Assembly: GCF_900128475.1 (NCBI RefSeq)
Contig: NZ_LT635838.1
Span: 374,536-438,535 of the forward strand
Direction: 5' to 3'
DNA length: 64,000 bases
DNA from: Mediterranea massiliensis
Lineage (GTDB): Bacteria; Bacteroidota; Bacteroidia; Bacteroidales; Bacteroidaceae
The position numbers and the translations under genes are program-made. Of this stretch, positions 24,382 to 33,892 are shown in pieces. The notes beneath the pieces were generated by a model that had not been told where the DNA came from, did no database searches, and was given only the letters and a program-made list of their open reading frames with translations. Position 1 is the stretch's first letter. Each line of letters opens with the position of its first letter.

Positions 24382-25705
24382 CACTACTGTCCAATAAAAG
24401 TTAGCTAATCGGTCTTTGAAATTATTGAAATACAGTCTTTTAAGCAGTCCTTTAGAATGAAACGGATTTGAATTCGTAGCTTAGCGGTCAAATTGAAGGC
24501 CGCTTATGAACCAAGATAAATACGTATTCGCTCAACTTACCGCTTTTCTGAACAGAACCCAGTTCAACAACTTCGTTCGCAAGTATGATGGCAATCGCTA
24601 CGTGAAGCAATTCACCTGCTGGAATCAGCTGCTTGCTATGATGTTCGGACAACTGAGCAATCGTGAGAGTCTTCGCGACCTAATTGTGGCTTTTGAAGCA
24701 CACCGAGCTAAGCAGTATCATCTTGGTTTGGGACGCCATCCAATAGCCAAAGCCACTCTCGCTTATGCTAATCAGAATCGTGACTACAGAATCTTTGAAG
24801 ACTTCGCATTCTATATAATGAAGGAAGCTTGCGAAAAGCGAGGGACCAATATCTTGGAAATCCCAGGAAATAAGTACGCTTTTGATTCAACAACCATTCC
24901 GTTGTGTCTAGCCACATTTCCATGGGCGAAGTTCCGAAGAAAGAAAGGAGGAGTGAAAGCTCATGTCTTATATGACATTGAAGCACAAGTTCCTGCCTTC
25001 TATACTGTAACCACAGCATCGAAGCACGACTCTACAGAGATGTGTTCAATCCATTATGAACCAAATGCTTATTATATGTTCGATAGGGCTTATGACTTTT
25101 TTTAAGGAACTATATAGGATACACCTGACAGGTTCCTTTTTCGTTGTCAGAGCTAAAACGAACTTGAAATACACAATGGTTAAATGGAAGCGTAGGATGC
25201 CTAAGTATGTACTTACAGATGCTGAAGTGAAACTGACCGGATATCTCTCAGAGAAGAAATATACCGAGTCATTCCGATTCATTCGTTACTACGATGAAGA
25301 GGGTGACCGTGAGTTCACTTTCCTGACAAACGCAACACATATTTCTGCATTGGACGTTGCTAATCTCTATAAGAAAAGATGGTTGATCGAGCTATTCTTC
25401 AAATGGCTAAAGCAGCACCTTAAAATAAAAAGATTCTGGGGCACAACGGAAAACGCTGTCCGCATTCAAATCAGTGTAGCTATTATCACATACTGTCTTG
25501 TAGCTATTGTCCAACACGATATGCAATTGAAACGCTCAACTTATGAAGTTTTGCAGATTCTAAGCATCTCTCTAACGGACAAAACGAACTTACGTGACCT
25601 GTTCGATAAGACTGATTTCAACGATATCAAAGAACTCGATTATCCCCTTTTTGAAGGACTATTTGATTAATTTTTTAACTCGTCCATTTTTATTGGACAC
25701 TAATG
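24382..25705 (+). mobile_element. Insertion sequence, IS4 type, with 18-bp ends and 9-bp target duplication
   Basis: The left end CACTACTGTCCAATAAAA (24382-24399) and the inverted right end (25688-25705, CATTAGTGTCCAATAAAA on the minus strand) agree at 16 of 18 positions. AGACCGTTT is duplicated at 24373-24381 and 25706-25714. The element is 1324 bases long and holds one transposase gene with a frameshift. Removing it with one target copy restores an open frame across the junction. Confidence 0.85.
24506..25670 (+). pseudogene. IS4-family DDE transposase with a frameshift in a T7 run
   Basis: The first part (24506-25105) encodes MNQDKYVFAQLTAFLNRTQF onward, through the first catalytic Asp in KYAFDSTTIPL and the second in YMFDRAYDFF. 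It then stops at TAA. The second part, in another frame, continues KELYRIHLTGSFFVVRAKTN and includes the Y-R-E-K signature LYKKRWLIELFFKWLKQHLK, ending at 25670. The switch lies at seven Ts (25097-25103); with six Ts the frame would read DFFKELYR without a break. So it is either a one-base insertion that kills the gene or a slippage site. Confidence 0.8.
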
Positions 25706-25898
25706 AGACCGTTTATCAATTATTGGTTATGTAGCATGTGTAATTGCAACAGGAATATGGTAGTGGAATTGGATAGACCCACACAGTTTCTAGACTGCAA
25801 TAAAATTCATGTTTGTTTGGGGGATTTCAAGTAGCATTATATGTGATATTTGGTCATTGATTTGTGCTGTCTTAGCTGGTTTAATAAGTAAAAAATGA

Positions 25899-26201
25899 AT
25901 GATTATGCAAAAAATACAATTCATCCTGGCCATTGCATTACTGGTATGCCTGGCACCTATGCCTTATGGGTATTACGTTTTAATCCGTTATGGTAGTGCT
26001 ATTGTTTTTGGTATAATGGCCTATCAATATTATTTGGAAAAGAAAGAAAATCTTGCATTGACATGGGGAGCTTTAGCAGTACTGTTTCAACCTCTCATAA
26101 AAATCCCTTTAGGAAGAACGATGTGGAATATTGTGGATATTATTGTGGCCATTGCGTTATTTTTAATCATTTTACGTACCCATAATAATAAAAAAGACTA
26201 A
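25899..26201 (+). CDS. Small membrane protein resembling the DUF6804 family
   Basis: A 100-residue protein with three or four predicted helices. It starts MIMQKIQFILAIALLVCLAP; the second Met three codons on is an alternative start. The pattern YYVLIRYGSAIVFGIMAYQY, then LAVLFQPLIKIPLGRTMWNI with VDIIVAIALFLIIL, resembles DUF6804 proteins (a Tyr-x-x-Leu-Arg start and an F-x-P-x-x-x-x-x-L...W-x-x-x-D motif). Their function is unknown. It begins directly after the stop of the split gene and one base before the next gene, so it belongs to the same transcription unit. Confidence 0.55.
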   Translation: MIMQKIQFILAIALLVCLAPMPYGYYVLIRYGSAIVFGIMAYQYYLEKKENLALTWGALAVLFQPLIKIPLGRTMWNIVDIIVAIALFLIILRTHNNKKD

Positions 26202-26202
26202 T

Positions 26203-26979
26203 ATGCCTTCCCAGAACCTCTCTTTAAGCCACATCGGAGACACCTATATAAAGTTTGCCGAACAATTCTACTATAAAACGGAGCCAAGAGACTTGACTCC
26301 GCTATTGGACTATTTACCCGATTTGAAATTGGACAGCAAATACGTTCTTGAAGATTTCCGTCCTCGCGAACAGACCAACTCGGTATTATGGTTATATGTC
26401 AGAAACAAGAATTCAGAACGTCCTCAAGACGAAAACTATAAAAACAAAGAGAAGAATCACTTCTATGTATTTGGACTAAACTGGAACAAATGCTATGTAA
26501 CAAAGTCTGTCAAGATAGCAGGTATTCCTATATTCAAATTCAGAAAAAGATTAAAACCCATAAAACCGTTTCTACATATCCAGCTGCCATTCAACGAGGA
26601 AGCAGTATGGCAAGCTTACCTGCTTCAACAGACCTATCACATCATCGGTATGAGATGGCATGGAGGATATGCAGCACGACTATTCATCAATCTGCCCAGC
26701 GATATAGAAAGGATAAAGGATATACATAATGTTGCGTGCTGCGAAACTAGCGACATTTTAGAGGAACTGACAGAAGCATGCAGAAACAATTTCTCACTTC
26801 CACAAGTGAAATTGTTGGAAAACAAGGCTATCATTACCCATTGCTGGTTTGACGCATGGAACGGTTTGATACAAATAACATGCCAGGGAGAATATAATAA
26901 ACGAAAAAAGCAAATGGGAGAATTTACTATTATAGCCGAAAAGACATTAGTGCAATATAACTGTAGAATCAAATATTGA
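26203..26979 (+). CDS. Unrecognised 258-residue protein
   Basis: A soluble, mixed-charge protein starting MPSQNLSLSHIGDTYIKFAE. No signal peptide or membrane segment is visible. Notable stretches are the Trp/Tyr-rich NSVLWLYVRNKN, FYVFGLNWNKCYVTKSVKIA and the histidine-containing THCWFDAWNGLIQITCQGEY near the C-terminus. The protein begins one base after the DUF6804-like gene stop, so it is co-transcribed. No family is recognised. Candidates are a defence component or an immunity-type protein; a profile or structure search is needed. It appears intact. Confidence 0.55.
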   Translation: MPSQNLSLSHIGDTYIKFAEQFYYKTEPRDLTPLLDYLPDLKLDSKYVLEDFRPREQTNSVLWLYVRNKNSERPQDENYKNKEKNHFYVFGLNWNKCYVTKSVKIAGIPIFKFRKRLKPIKPFLHIQLPFNEEAVWQAYLLQQTYHIIGMRWHGGYAARLFINLPSDIERIKDIHNVACCETSDILEELTEACRNNFSLPQVKLLENKAIITHCWFDAWNGLIQITCQGEYNKRKKQMGEFTIIAEKTLVQYNCRIKY

Positions 26980-27158
26980 CATTACAGATACCTTGTAAAA
27001 ATACAAACGACGAAGAACTCCTCCACACCTTCGTCTACAGCCGCATGCCCCGCCCTATTGCCCATCGCTTTAATGACGGTTACCTGTTGGAACTGAAGAT
27101 TATCCTACTGATGTTAGCAAAAGGAGAGTATAAAATCACTTCATCGCCCAAAATATAA
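26976..27158 (+). CDS. Small open frame or gene remnant after the 258-residue protein
   Basis: The frame starts with TTG at 26976, overlapping the previous stop by four bases, and gives about 60 residues: LQIPCKNTNDEELLHTFVYS, RMPRPIAHRFNDGYLLELKI, ILLMLAKGEYKITSSPKI. Sequence composition looks protein-like and is less A+T-rich than its neighbours. It may be a small gene with a rare start, or the C-terminal remnant of a longer protein. Confidence 0.35.
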   Translation: MTLQIPCKNTNDEELLHTFVYSRMPRPIAHRFNDGYLLELKIILLMLAKGEYKITSSPKI

Positions 27159-27228
27159 AGTAATCTAACCAAAAGCGAGTTTACTTTGTCTAACCTCTAT
27201 CTAAAAACTCCTACAACTCAACTATAGA

Positions 27229-27316
27229 ATGTTTCAAACCAAAGGGGGCTATGTTTTAAACATTCGACCCTTATGTTTGAAACATAGGCGGGTTAGGGTT
27301 GAAACCGGGATTCGAA
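27229..27316. repeat. Four 22-bp tandem units built on ATGTTT-N-AAAC
   Basis: The units begin at 27229, 27251, 27273 and 27295. The first three start ATGTTTCAAAC, ATGTTTTAAAC and ATGTTTGAAAC; the fourth is AGGGTTGAAAC. The third contains a perfect 15-base palindrome, TATGTTTGAAACATA (27272-27286). They lie in the gene-free stretch 27159-27559 on the right border of the island. Confidence 0.6.
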
Positions 27317-27413
27317 GCGGTTTTGATAGGATATAAAAAGCATCACCTTGAATGTAAACATAATTAACCACTACAAATTACAGCCAGGCGAAACTGAAAT
27401 ATATCATTAAAGA

Positions 27414-27477
27414 AAGTAGATAGTTAGCTCCGTCAAGTCCATAGTTACGTCGCTCAAGTAGGTAGTTAGGTCTGAAG
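27414..27477. repeat. Three tandem 21-bp units
   Basis: AAGTAGATAGTTAGCTCCGT+C (27414-27434), AAGTCCATAGTTACGTCGCT+C (27435-27455) and AAGTAGGTAGTTAGGTCTGA+AG (27456-27477). They are adjacent, of equal length in the first two, and share AAGT..ATAGTTA. Confidence 0.55.
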
Positions 27478-27483
27478 AAGTTC

Positions 27484-27550
27484 CTCCTTTCCCCAGCTTA
27501 AACGTATCTTTTGTCCAGTCTAAAGCAATCGTTTAAGCAGGGGAAAGGAG
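27484..27550. repeat. Inverted repeat with 21-base arms
   Basis: CTCCTTTCCCCAGCTTAAAC+G (27484-27504) is the complement of 27530-27550 at 20 of 21 positions, with a 25-base loop. It lies ten bases past the stop of the minus-strand glucosidase gene, so it could serve as its terminator, although there is no T run. Confidence 0.6.
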
Positions 27551-27559
27551 TCAAATTAA

Positions 27560-29713
27560 TCAGTACGTCAACGCCTCCTCGTGGTATGTGTCGAAACACG
27601 GGTAGTGCTCCAGCGGACGGGGCTGGCAGAAGTCTACGCCGTCAAATATCGGATTGGATGCGGTGGTCTGTGGCAGGATGAGGTTGACCTGGGCATCTTC
27701 GCCTTCGAGGCGGACATCAAACTTGCCGTCCTTATACGTATAGTAGAGCGTGCCGCGGCCTATCTTGACCGAAGTCTGCAGTTCGGTGATTTCGGCGGGC
27801 AGCTTGGGTTCGACGGTCACCGTGCCGCTCATCAGGTCGGGGCGGATGCCGAGGAAATACTGGTACCACACGCGCAGCTGCTCGGAGTTGCTCCACGCTT
27901 GCAGGAACGTGCCCGAACGGCCTGCCCACGTTTTCCCTTCGCGCGGATGGGCATCGGCATTCTCGCTGAGGCTACCCACGGCGCCTTCGTGCAGGGCCTG
28001 GTGGTTCATGTTCTGGAAGAGCTTCCACGCCGTCTCCTGCTGGCCGTACTCAATCATGCGCTGCATGGCGATGCCGTTGTTCCACAACCAGACGGTACCG
28101 TTGTGATAGGCGTCGTCCTTATGATAGTAGTGCCAGTTCTCGTGCTGCGGATGGAACTGGAGGTCCCATTGCGCCAATGAGGCGACACCCCACGGATAGA
28201 CCAGCTCCTCCCACACGCGGCAGGTGACGCGCTGCTTGAAATCATCGTCGGCTATCAGCTCGAAGCAATAGAACTGGTTGGGGCGGTACTGGAGGTCGGG
28301 GGTGCCGTCGGCATTCAGGTGGTCGTAGATGAGAAGACTGTCCTTGTTGCAATAGTCAGCCTCGAAGTTGCGGGCCAGGCGTACGGCGGCCTCGTGCCAG
28401 ACTTCGGCGTGGGGCGCGTCGTCCATCAGACGGGCCAGGTGAGCGCCCGCTTCCAGCTGCTTGTACCACAGATACTGGATGTCGTTGGCACGGTTGCCGC
28501 GGGGCGAGCCGGGAATGCCATTGCGCTTCACGTCCATCCACGTGTCGGCATCAGCGTGCAGCAGGTAACCCTTCTCGTCGGTGTGGTGGCGTAGGCTCTG
28601 GTCGATGCTGAGGACGACGGAGGGATAGATGTCGCGCAGGAAGCTTCGGTCGCCCGAGTAGCGGAGCAACTCCTCGGCCTCGATGACGTAGCGCGGCGTG
28701 CCGTCGGCGGTGTTGTAGAGGATGCCCTCCAGGTTGGCACGGTTGGGGATGCGGCCACAGGTGACGGAAGTCGTGTCGCGGTCCTGCAACTTGGCGAAGT
28801 CCTTCAGGATGTCCTTGGTCACTTCAAACTGACCCGTGACGAGCGTGGCGCCCGGCATGGCGATGAACATGTCGCGGCCCCAATATTCGTTGAACCACGG
28901 CAGGCCGGCATAGATGCCCTTACCCTGCTGCTCGGTGATGAGCTCGTCCATGGTCAGGGTAATCCAAGCCAAAGCCTTGTCCAGCTCGGGCAAGTTGGTG
29001 TGTAGCGGGTTGTTCTCGGTCACCAGGCGGTTCATGCGTGCCTTTCGCTGGGCCAGCCAGTCCGCCCCCTCCTTCCGATAGCCGGCGATGAGCGAGTCGC
29101 AATGTGCCTCCGTACCGTAGGCGATGAGGAAACCTCCGGCCGAAGCGGGTGCCTGCATGCGGTTACCCTTGAAACTAATGGCAACAGAATTCAAAGGAAC
29201 AACCTTCAGACGGTTGCTATCCGCCTCCTGCGGTGTGTAGCAGAGGGCATCGGCCCGACGCTCGGCGTCCTTCAGCAACGTTTCGTTCAGGGTGATACCG
29301 ATGCTGTCGCCCTGCACAGAGTCTACGGCGATGCTCAGAATGGCGCGGTCGTCCACCATCGCCAGCGTCTCGACGGCATTCGCCCAGCGGCGCTCCAGTC
29401 GGTCGGGATAAACGCAGACCTGCGCATCGCGGCGCAACAGGGGCGCACCGTCCACCGTCAGCGCATAGTCCGACAGGATGCGGCGCTTGGCCTGGTTCCA
29501 GCCGGCATACCAGTCCGTGGGCTCGTCCTGATGCGTGCGTCCGTACCAGTAGCCCGCCTTCTTGTCGGTGTAGGAATATTCACGGTTTGCTTCGGGAGCG
29601 ACCTCCACACCCAGCTCGTCAACCGTCAGTGCCGGGATGGAAGTTGTCTTGTCTGCCGCCCCGCACGACATCAGCACGGGAACGGCCAAGAGGGTAAGAT
29701 AACGATGTTTCAT
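27560..29713 (-). CDS. Lipoprotein amylo-alpha-1,6-glucosidase-like glycoside hydrolase
   Basis: A 717-residue protein. The N-terminus MKHRYLTLLAVPVLMSCGA ends in a lipobox with Cys at about 17, so it is a membrane-anchored lipoprotein. The middle and C-terminal parts are an (alpha/alpha)6 barrel of the glycogen-debranching type (GDE_C, GH133-like): IYAGLPWFNEYWGRDMFIAM, GRIPNRANLEGILYNTADGT, ADTWMDVKRNGIPGSPR and HNGTVWLWNNGIAMQRMIEY. Such enzymes release alpha-1,6-linked glucose or act on related alpha-glucans. Being exported, it probably works on a dietary or host glycan rather than on stored glycogen. It stands alone. Confidence 0.85.
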   Translation of the reverse strand: MKHRYLTLLAVPVLMSCGAADKTTSIPALTVDELGVEVAPEANREYSYTDKKAGYWYGRTHQDEPTDWYAGWNQAKRRILSDYALTVDGAPLLRRDAQVCVYPDRLERRWANAVETLAMVDDRAILSIAVDSVQGDSIGITLNETLLKDAERRADALCYTPQEADSNRLKVVPLNSVAISFKGNRMQAPASAGGFLIAYGTEAHCDSLIAGYRKEGADWLAQRKARMNRLVTENNPLHTNLPELDKALAWITLTMDELITEQQGKGIYAGLPWFNEYWGRDMFIAMPGATLVTGQFEVTKDILKDFAKLQDRDTTSVTCGRIPNRANLEGILYNTADGTPRYVIEAEELLRYSGDRSFLRDIYPSVVLSIDQSLRHHTDEKGYLLHADADTWMDVKRNGIPGSPRGNRANDIQYLWYKQLEAGAHLARLMDDAPHAEVWHEAAVRLARNFEADYCNKDSLLIYDHLNADGTPDLQYRPNQFYCFELIADDDFKQRVTCRVWEELVYPWGVASLAQWDLQFHPQHENWHYYHKDDAYHNGTVWLWNNGIAMQRMIEYGQQETAWKLFQNMNHQALHEGAVGSLSENADAHPREGKTWAGRSGTFLQAWSNSEQLRVWYQYFLGIRPDLMSGTVTVEPKLPAEITELQTSVKIGRGTLYYTYKDGKFDVRLEGEDAQVNLILPQTTASNPIFDGVDFCQPRPLEHYPCFDTYHEEALTY

Positions 29714-29890
29714 AGCTTATGATAGTTTGTTTTCTTTTTTCCTTTTGCAATGATAGACAAAATCTTCCAAACAACCATTATCCACCCTACCAAACTGCCC
29801 CGATGCACATCAGCAAACGTTTTCGAATTCATACAAAGAAAGAAATGGCTTCAACATGGGGCAAGAAAAGAAGTGTCCGGACAACAAAAA

Positions 29891-29940
29891 AAGAGAACAC
29901 AAGCCACCTTCGCGTGACTTCTGTTCTCTTCCACTTTACC
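29891..29940 (-). terminator. Orphan terminator facing left
   Basis: AAGAGAACACAAG pairs with CTTCTGTTCTCTT, one mismatch. Read on the minus strand the stem is followed by seven Ts (the A run at 29884-29890). No minus-strand gene ends nearby; the next is cbpM, beyond the plus-strand acetyltransferase. Confidence 0.55.
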
Positions 29941-29994
29941 ATCCAGGCACTTTCTTTTTTCAGGCTTCCGCCTCGCTTTTCCGGGAAGAAACCT

Positions 29995-30002
29995 TATCTT
30001 TG
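29995..30002 (+). promoter_or_regulatory. -7 element for the acetyltransferase
   Basis: TATCTTTG, 38 bases before the start codon. The -33 is not clear. Confidence 0.5.
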
Positions 30003-30039
30003 CCTGCATCTATATATATCCAATAAAAATCAAAGCATC

Positions 30040-30342
30040 ATGGACATCCAGCACCAACCCCAGCAGCATCGCTTCACCCTGACACAGGAGGGCGAAACGG
30101 CCCATGTGGCCTACCGCATCGAAAACGGCGCGCTCGACATCCGCCACACCATCGTCCCCAAACCGCTCGAAGGGCGGGGTATCGCCTCGGCGCTTGTCAA
30201 GGCTGCCTACGACTATGCCCGCCAGCAGGGATATGCCTGCGTAGCTACATGCTCGTATGCCGTGCGCTGGCTGGAGCGCCACCCCGAATACAACGGAAAG
30301 CCCAGCCAGGAGTATTGCGGAGGCAACGCATGCGCACTCTGA
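30040..30342 (+). CDS. GNAT-family N-acetyltransferase (YjdJ type)
   Basis: A 100-residue single-domain acetyltransferase-like protein. It starts MDIQHQPQQHRFTLTQEGET at 30040, right after the promoter; a long upstream extension is out of keeping with the family. The acetyl-CoA loop is visible as PLEGRGIASALVKAAYDYAR, followed by ATCSYAVRWLERHPEY, the hallmark of the short YjdJ/COG2388 group. The substrate of this group is not known. The C-terminal Cys-containing tail (EYCGGNACAL) is unusual. It is convergent with cbpM. Confidence 0.8.
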   Translation: MDIQHQPQQHRFTLTQEGETAHVAYRIENGALDIRHTIVPKPLEGRGIASALVKAAYDYARQQGYACVATCSYAVRWLERHPEYNGKPSQEYCGGNACAL

Positions 30343-30363
30343 TGCGTGCCCCCGCCCTCTGCC

Positions 30364-30651
30364 TTACTCGAACATCCGCAGACGGGTGCGCAGGTCGCGT
30401 ATCTCGCGCTGCATGTCCTCCATGCGCTCCAGCAGGTGATGGATGGCATCGATACCCTCCATGTTGATGGAGAGGTCGTAGTACATGCGGCTGTAGCGCT
30501 CTACGTCGGGCAGCTGGGAGAAGGTGAGGCAGGGACGGCCCTCGTCGAACAGGAGGTCGATGAGCCCGTTTTCCTGCAGGAGGTCGATGAACGACGGCTC
30601 TATGTGGCACTTGTCACAATAATCGCTGACAACTATCAATTCGTTCTGCAT
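30364..30651 (-). CDS. cbpM: Chaperone modulator CbpM-like protein
   Basis: A 95-residue protein beginning MQNELIVVSDYCDKCHIEPS. The sequence LIDLLFDEGRPCLTFSQLPD resembles the MerR-like fold of CbpM, and the rest is a coiled coil (IHHLLERMEDMQREIRDLRT). In enterobacteria CbpM binds the J-domain of CbpA and inhibits it. Here it follows the cbpA homologue by 18 bases on the same strand, which is the usual arrangement. The gene is convergent with the acetyltransferase. Confidence 0.85.
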   Translation of the reverse strand: MQNELIVVSDYCDKCHIEPSFIDLLQENGLIDLLFDEGRPCLTFSQLPDVERYSRMYYDLSINMEGIDAIHHLLERMEDMQREIRDLRTRLRMFE

Positions 30652-30669
30652 AACGGTAGTGTTTTTTAA

Positions 30670-31620
30670 TTAGTTCATACGCTGAATTTTACGGAACATT
30701 TCCTTCTGCTCCTCTGTCAGGTTGGTAGGCAACTGGACGTGGTAGGTCACTATCAAGTCGCCGAACTGGCCTTCCTTCTTGTAGACAGGGAATCCTTTGC
30801 CCTTGAGGCGTACCTTGGTGCCGCTCTGCGTACCCGGCTTTACCTTCAGTTTGACTTGCCCGTCCAGGGTATTGACCAGCAGGTCGCCGCCCAGCAGGGC
30901 CGTATAGAGGTCGGTGTTGACGTCGACATAGAGGTCGTCGCCCAGCCGCTTGAACACGGGGTCGTCGGGGATGACAAAGGTGATGTAGAGGTCGCCCGCA
31001 GGTCCTCCGTTCATGCCGGGGGCACCATAGCCCTTGAGCTTGATGACCTGCCCGTTGGCCACGCCGGCGGGGATGGTGATGCGCACCTGCTTGTCGCCTA
31101 CGGTGAGCACCTGCTTGTGGGTCTGCGCGGCGTCGCGGAGCGAGAGGTCGAGTTCGGCCTGGTAATCCTGGCCGCGGAAGCCTCCCTGCGCGCTCCTTCC
31201 GCTCCTACCGCGATGTCCGAAGAGTTCCTCGAAGAAGTCGGAGAATCCGCCGGCATGGCTGCCCGTGAACTCCTGCCCGTCGGACGAATACCAATAGGTG
31301 CCGTTGCCGTCGGTGTGGAAGCCCTGTCCGCCGCCGAAGCCTCCGAAGCCGCCTGCCTGCTGGCGGGCCTGCTTCTGCGCCTCGAACTCGTCGGCATGCT
31401 TCCAGTGCTCGCCGTACTCGTCGTACTTCTTACGCTTCTCGGGGTCGCTCAGCACCTCGTTTGCCTCGTTGATGGCCTGAAACTTTTCCTTGGCCGTGGG
31501 GTCGTTCGGGTTCAGGTCAGGATGAAACTTGCGCGCCAGCTTGCGGTACGCCTTCTTGATGTCGTCCTGCGATGCCGTTTTGTCCACTCCCAACACCTGA
31601 TAATAATCAATAAAAGCCAT
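30670..31620 (-). CDS. cbpA: CbpA-type DnaJ co-chaperone
   Basis: A 316-residue class B J-domain protein. The J-domain is complete: [20 protein letters not shown], with the HPD motif in [12 protein letters not shown] Gly/Phe-rich linker follows ([18 protein letters not shown]), then two beta-barrel substrate domains without the zinc finger ([39 protein letters not shown]). It stimulates DnaK ATPase. It is transcribed separately from groEL, which ends in a terminator, and is coupled with cbpM. Confidence 0.9.
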   Translation of the reverse strand: MAFIDYYQVLGVDKTASQDDIKKAYRKLARKFHPDLNPNDPTAKEKFQAINEANEVLSDPEKRKKYDEYGEHWKHADEFEAQKQARQQAGGFGGFGGGQGFHTDGNGTYWYSSDGQEFTGSHAGGFSDFFEELFGHRGRSGRSAQGGFRGQDYQAELDLSLRDAAQTHKQVLTVGDKQVRITIPAGVANGQVIKLKGYGAPGMNGGPAGDLYITFVIPDDPVFKRLGDDLYVDVNTDLYTALLGGDLLVNTLDGQVKLKVKPGTQSGTKVRLKGKGFPVYKKEGQFGDLIVTYHVQLPTNLTEEQKEMFRKIQRMN

Positions 31621-31663
31621 AGTCTATGAGTTTTTTGTTTCTGATATACCTATAACAAACTAC

Positions 31664-31678
31664 GAGCCAAAACGGCTC
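31664..31678. other. Small hairpin upstream of cbpA
   Basis: GAGCC-AAAAC-GGCTC, between the groEL terminator and the cbpA start. It could be a regulatory site or part of the cbpA leader. Confidence 0.3.
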
Positions 31679-31695
31679 ACGCATGATTAAATAAA

Positions 31696-31736
31696 ATAAA
31701 AAAGCCGCGGCATCTTTGCGACAAGACACCGCGGCT
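31696..31736 (-). terminator. Intrinsic terminator of groEL
   Basis: On the minus strand AGCCGCGG pairs with CCGCGGCT and is followed by TTTTTTATTTTATTT. It separates groEL from cbpA. Confidence 0.8.
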
Positions 31737-31772
31737 GAAAATATATTTCGACCAATCAGGGGAATCGGCTGA

Positions 31773-33416
<1,644 letters not shown>

Positions 33417-33453
33417 TCAGATTTTAAAATTGATGATTGAAAAAATTGATGAT

Positions 33454-33726
33454 TTATCCCAGAATGGCGAGTACGTCGCTCTGACGCATAATCAGGTACT
33501 TCGTGCCGTCGAGTTCGATTTCCGTACCGGCATATTTGCCATAGAGTACGTGATCGCCTGCCTTCAATACCATTTCTTCGTCTTTCGTACCGTTGCCGGC
33601 TGCAATCACTTCGCCTCTCAAGGGTTTCTCTTTGGCTGTATCAGGAATGATGATACCACCGATTGTTTTCTCTTCTGCGGGTGCAGGGAGTATCAGAACT
33701 CTGTCTGCCAATGGTCTAATGTTCAT
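33454..33726 (-). CDS. groS: Co-chaperonin GroES
   Basis: A 90-residue co-chaperonin. It starts [20 protein letters not shown] and includes the mobile-loop region [20 protein letters not shown], and ends [15 protein letters not shown]. It caps GroEL. It is the first gene of the groES-groEL operon. No CIRCE element is seen upstream; instead there is an inverted repeat at 33818-33849. Confidence 0.97.
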   Translation of the reverse strand: MNIRPLADRVLILPAPAEEKTIGGIIIPDTAKEKPLRGEVIAAGNGTKDEEMVLKAGDHVLYGKYAGTEIELDGTKYLIMRQSDVLAILG

Positions 33727-33817
33727 AGTTCTTTTCGTTTTATATGTTATACTTTTATTTTTCGTTTATCCGCCTGCTTGTGGCAAGCGAAAGAGTATAT
33801 ACGAAAAGTGTGCCAAA

Positions 33818-33849
33818 CCATTTTTGGCAGGGCAGTACTGCCAAAATGG
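33818..33849. promoter_or_regulatory. Inverted repeat upstream of groES, candidate heat-shock operator
   Basis: CCATTTTTGGCAG (33818-33830) and CTGCCAAAATGG (33838-33849) match apart from one extra T, around GGCAGTA. A further TGCCAAA lies at 33811-33817. On the minus strand that neighbour reads TTTGGCACACTTTTCG, partly like a sigma-54 -24 box, but the -12 half is poor. Confidence 0.5.
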
Positions 33850-33892
33850 CGGTAGTCCGTCCGCCGACGTCCGAAAAAAACGTCCGCCCCGA

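Larger units (their letters stand above)
24359..25898 (+). pseudogene. Small membrane-protein gene split by an insertion sequence
   Basis: ATG at 24359, with AGGAG upstream, begins MQGLIDR. The frame is interrupted by the insertion sequence at 24382-25705 and resumes in the right-hand target duplication: when one duplicate is removed the join reads MQGLIDRLSIIGYVACVIAT. The continuation carries two in-frame TAG codons (after GIW and after HSF) and ends at TGA 25896-25898 with LICAVLAGLISKK. So the gene was broken by the insertion and has since decayed, or the reverse. It encoded a short protein of about 70 residues with two hydrophobic stretches. Confidence 0.7.
29714..30039. other. Gene-free region between the glucosidase and acetyltransferase genes
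   Basis: This stretch contains the minus-strand-type hairpin at 29891-29940 and the acetyltransferase -7 element at 29995-30002. No coding sequence is convincing. Confidence 0.45.

Noticed and set aside
27229..27477. CRISPR array
   Set aside because: The tandem units are directly adjacent with no spacers, each set has only three or four units, and no cas genes are near.
33800..33817. Sigma-54 promoter upstream of groES
   Set aside because: The -24 half (TTTGGCAC) is good but the -12 half is poor, so it was only mentioned with the operator candidate.
33727..33892. CIRCE element for groES
   Set aside because: No TTAGCACTC-N9-GAGTGCTAA or close variant is present; only a different inverted repeat was found.
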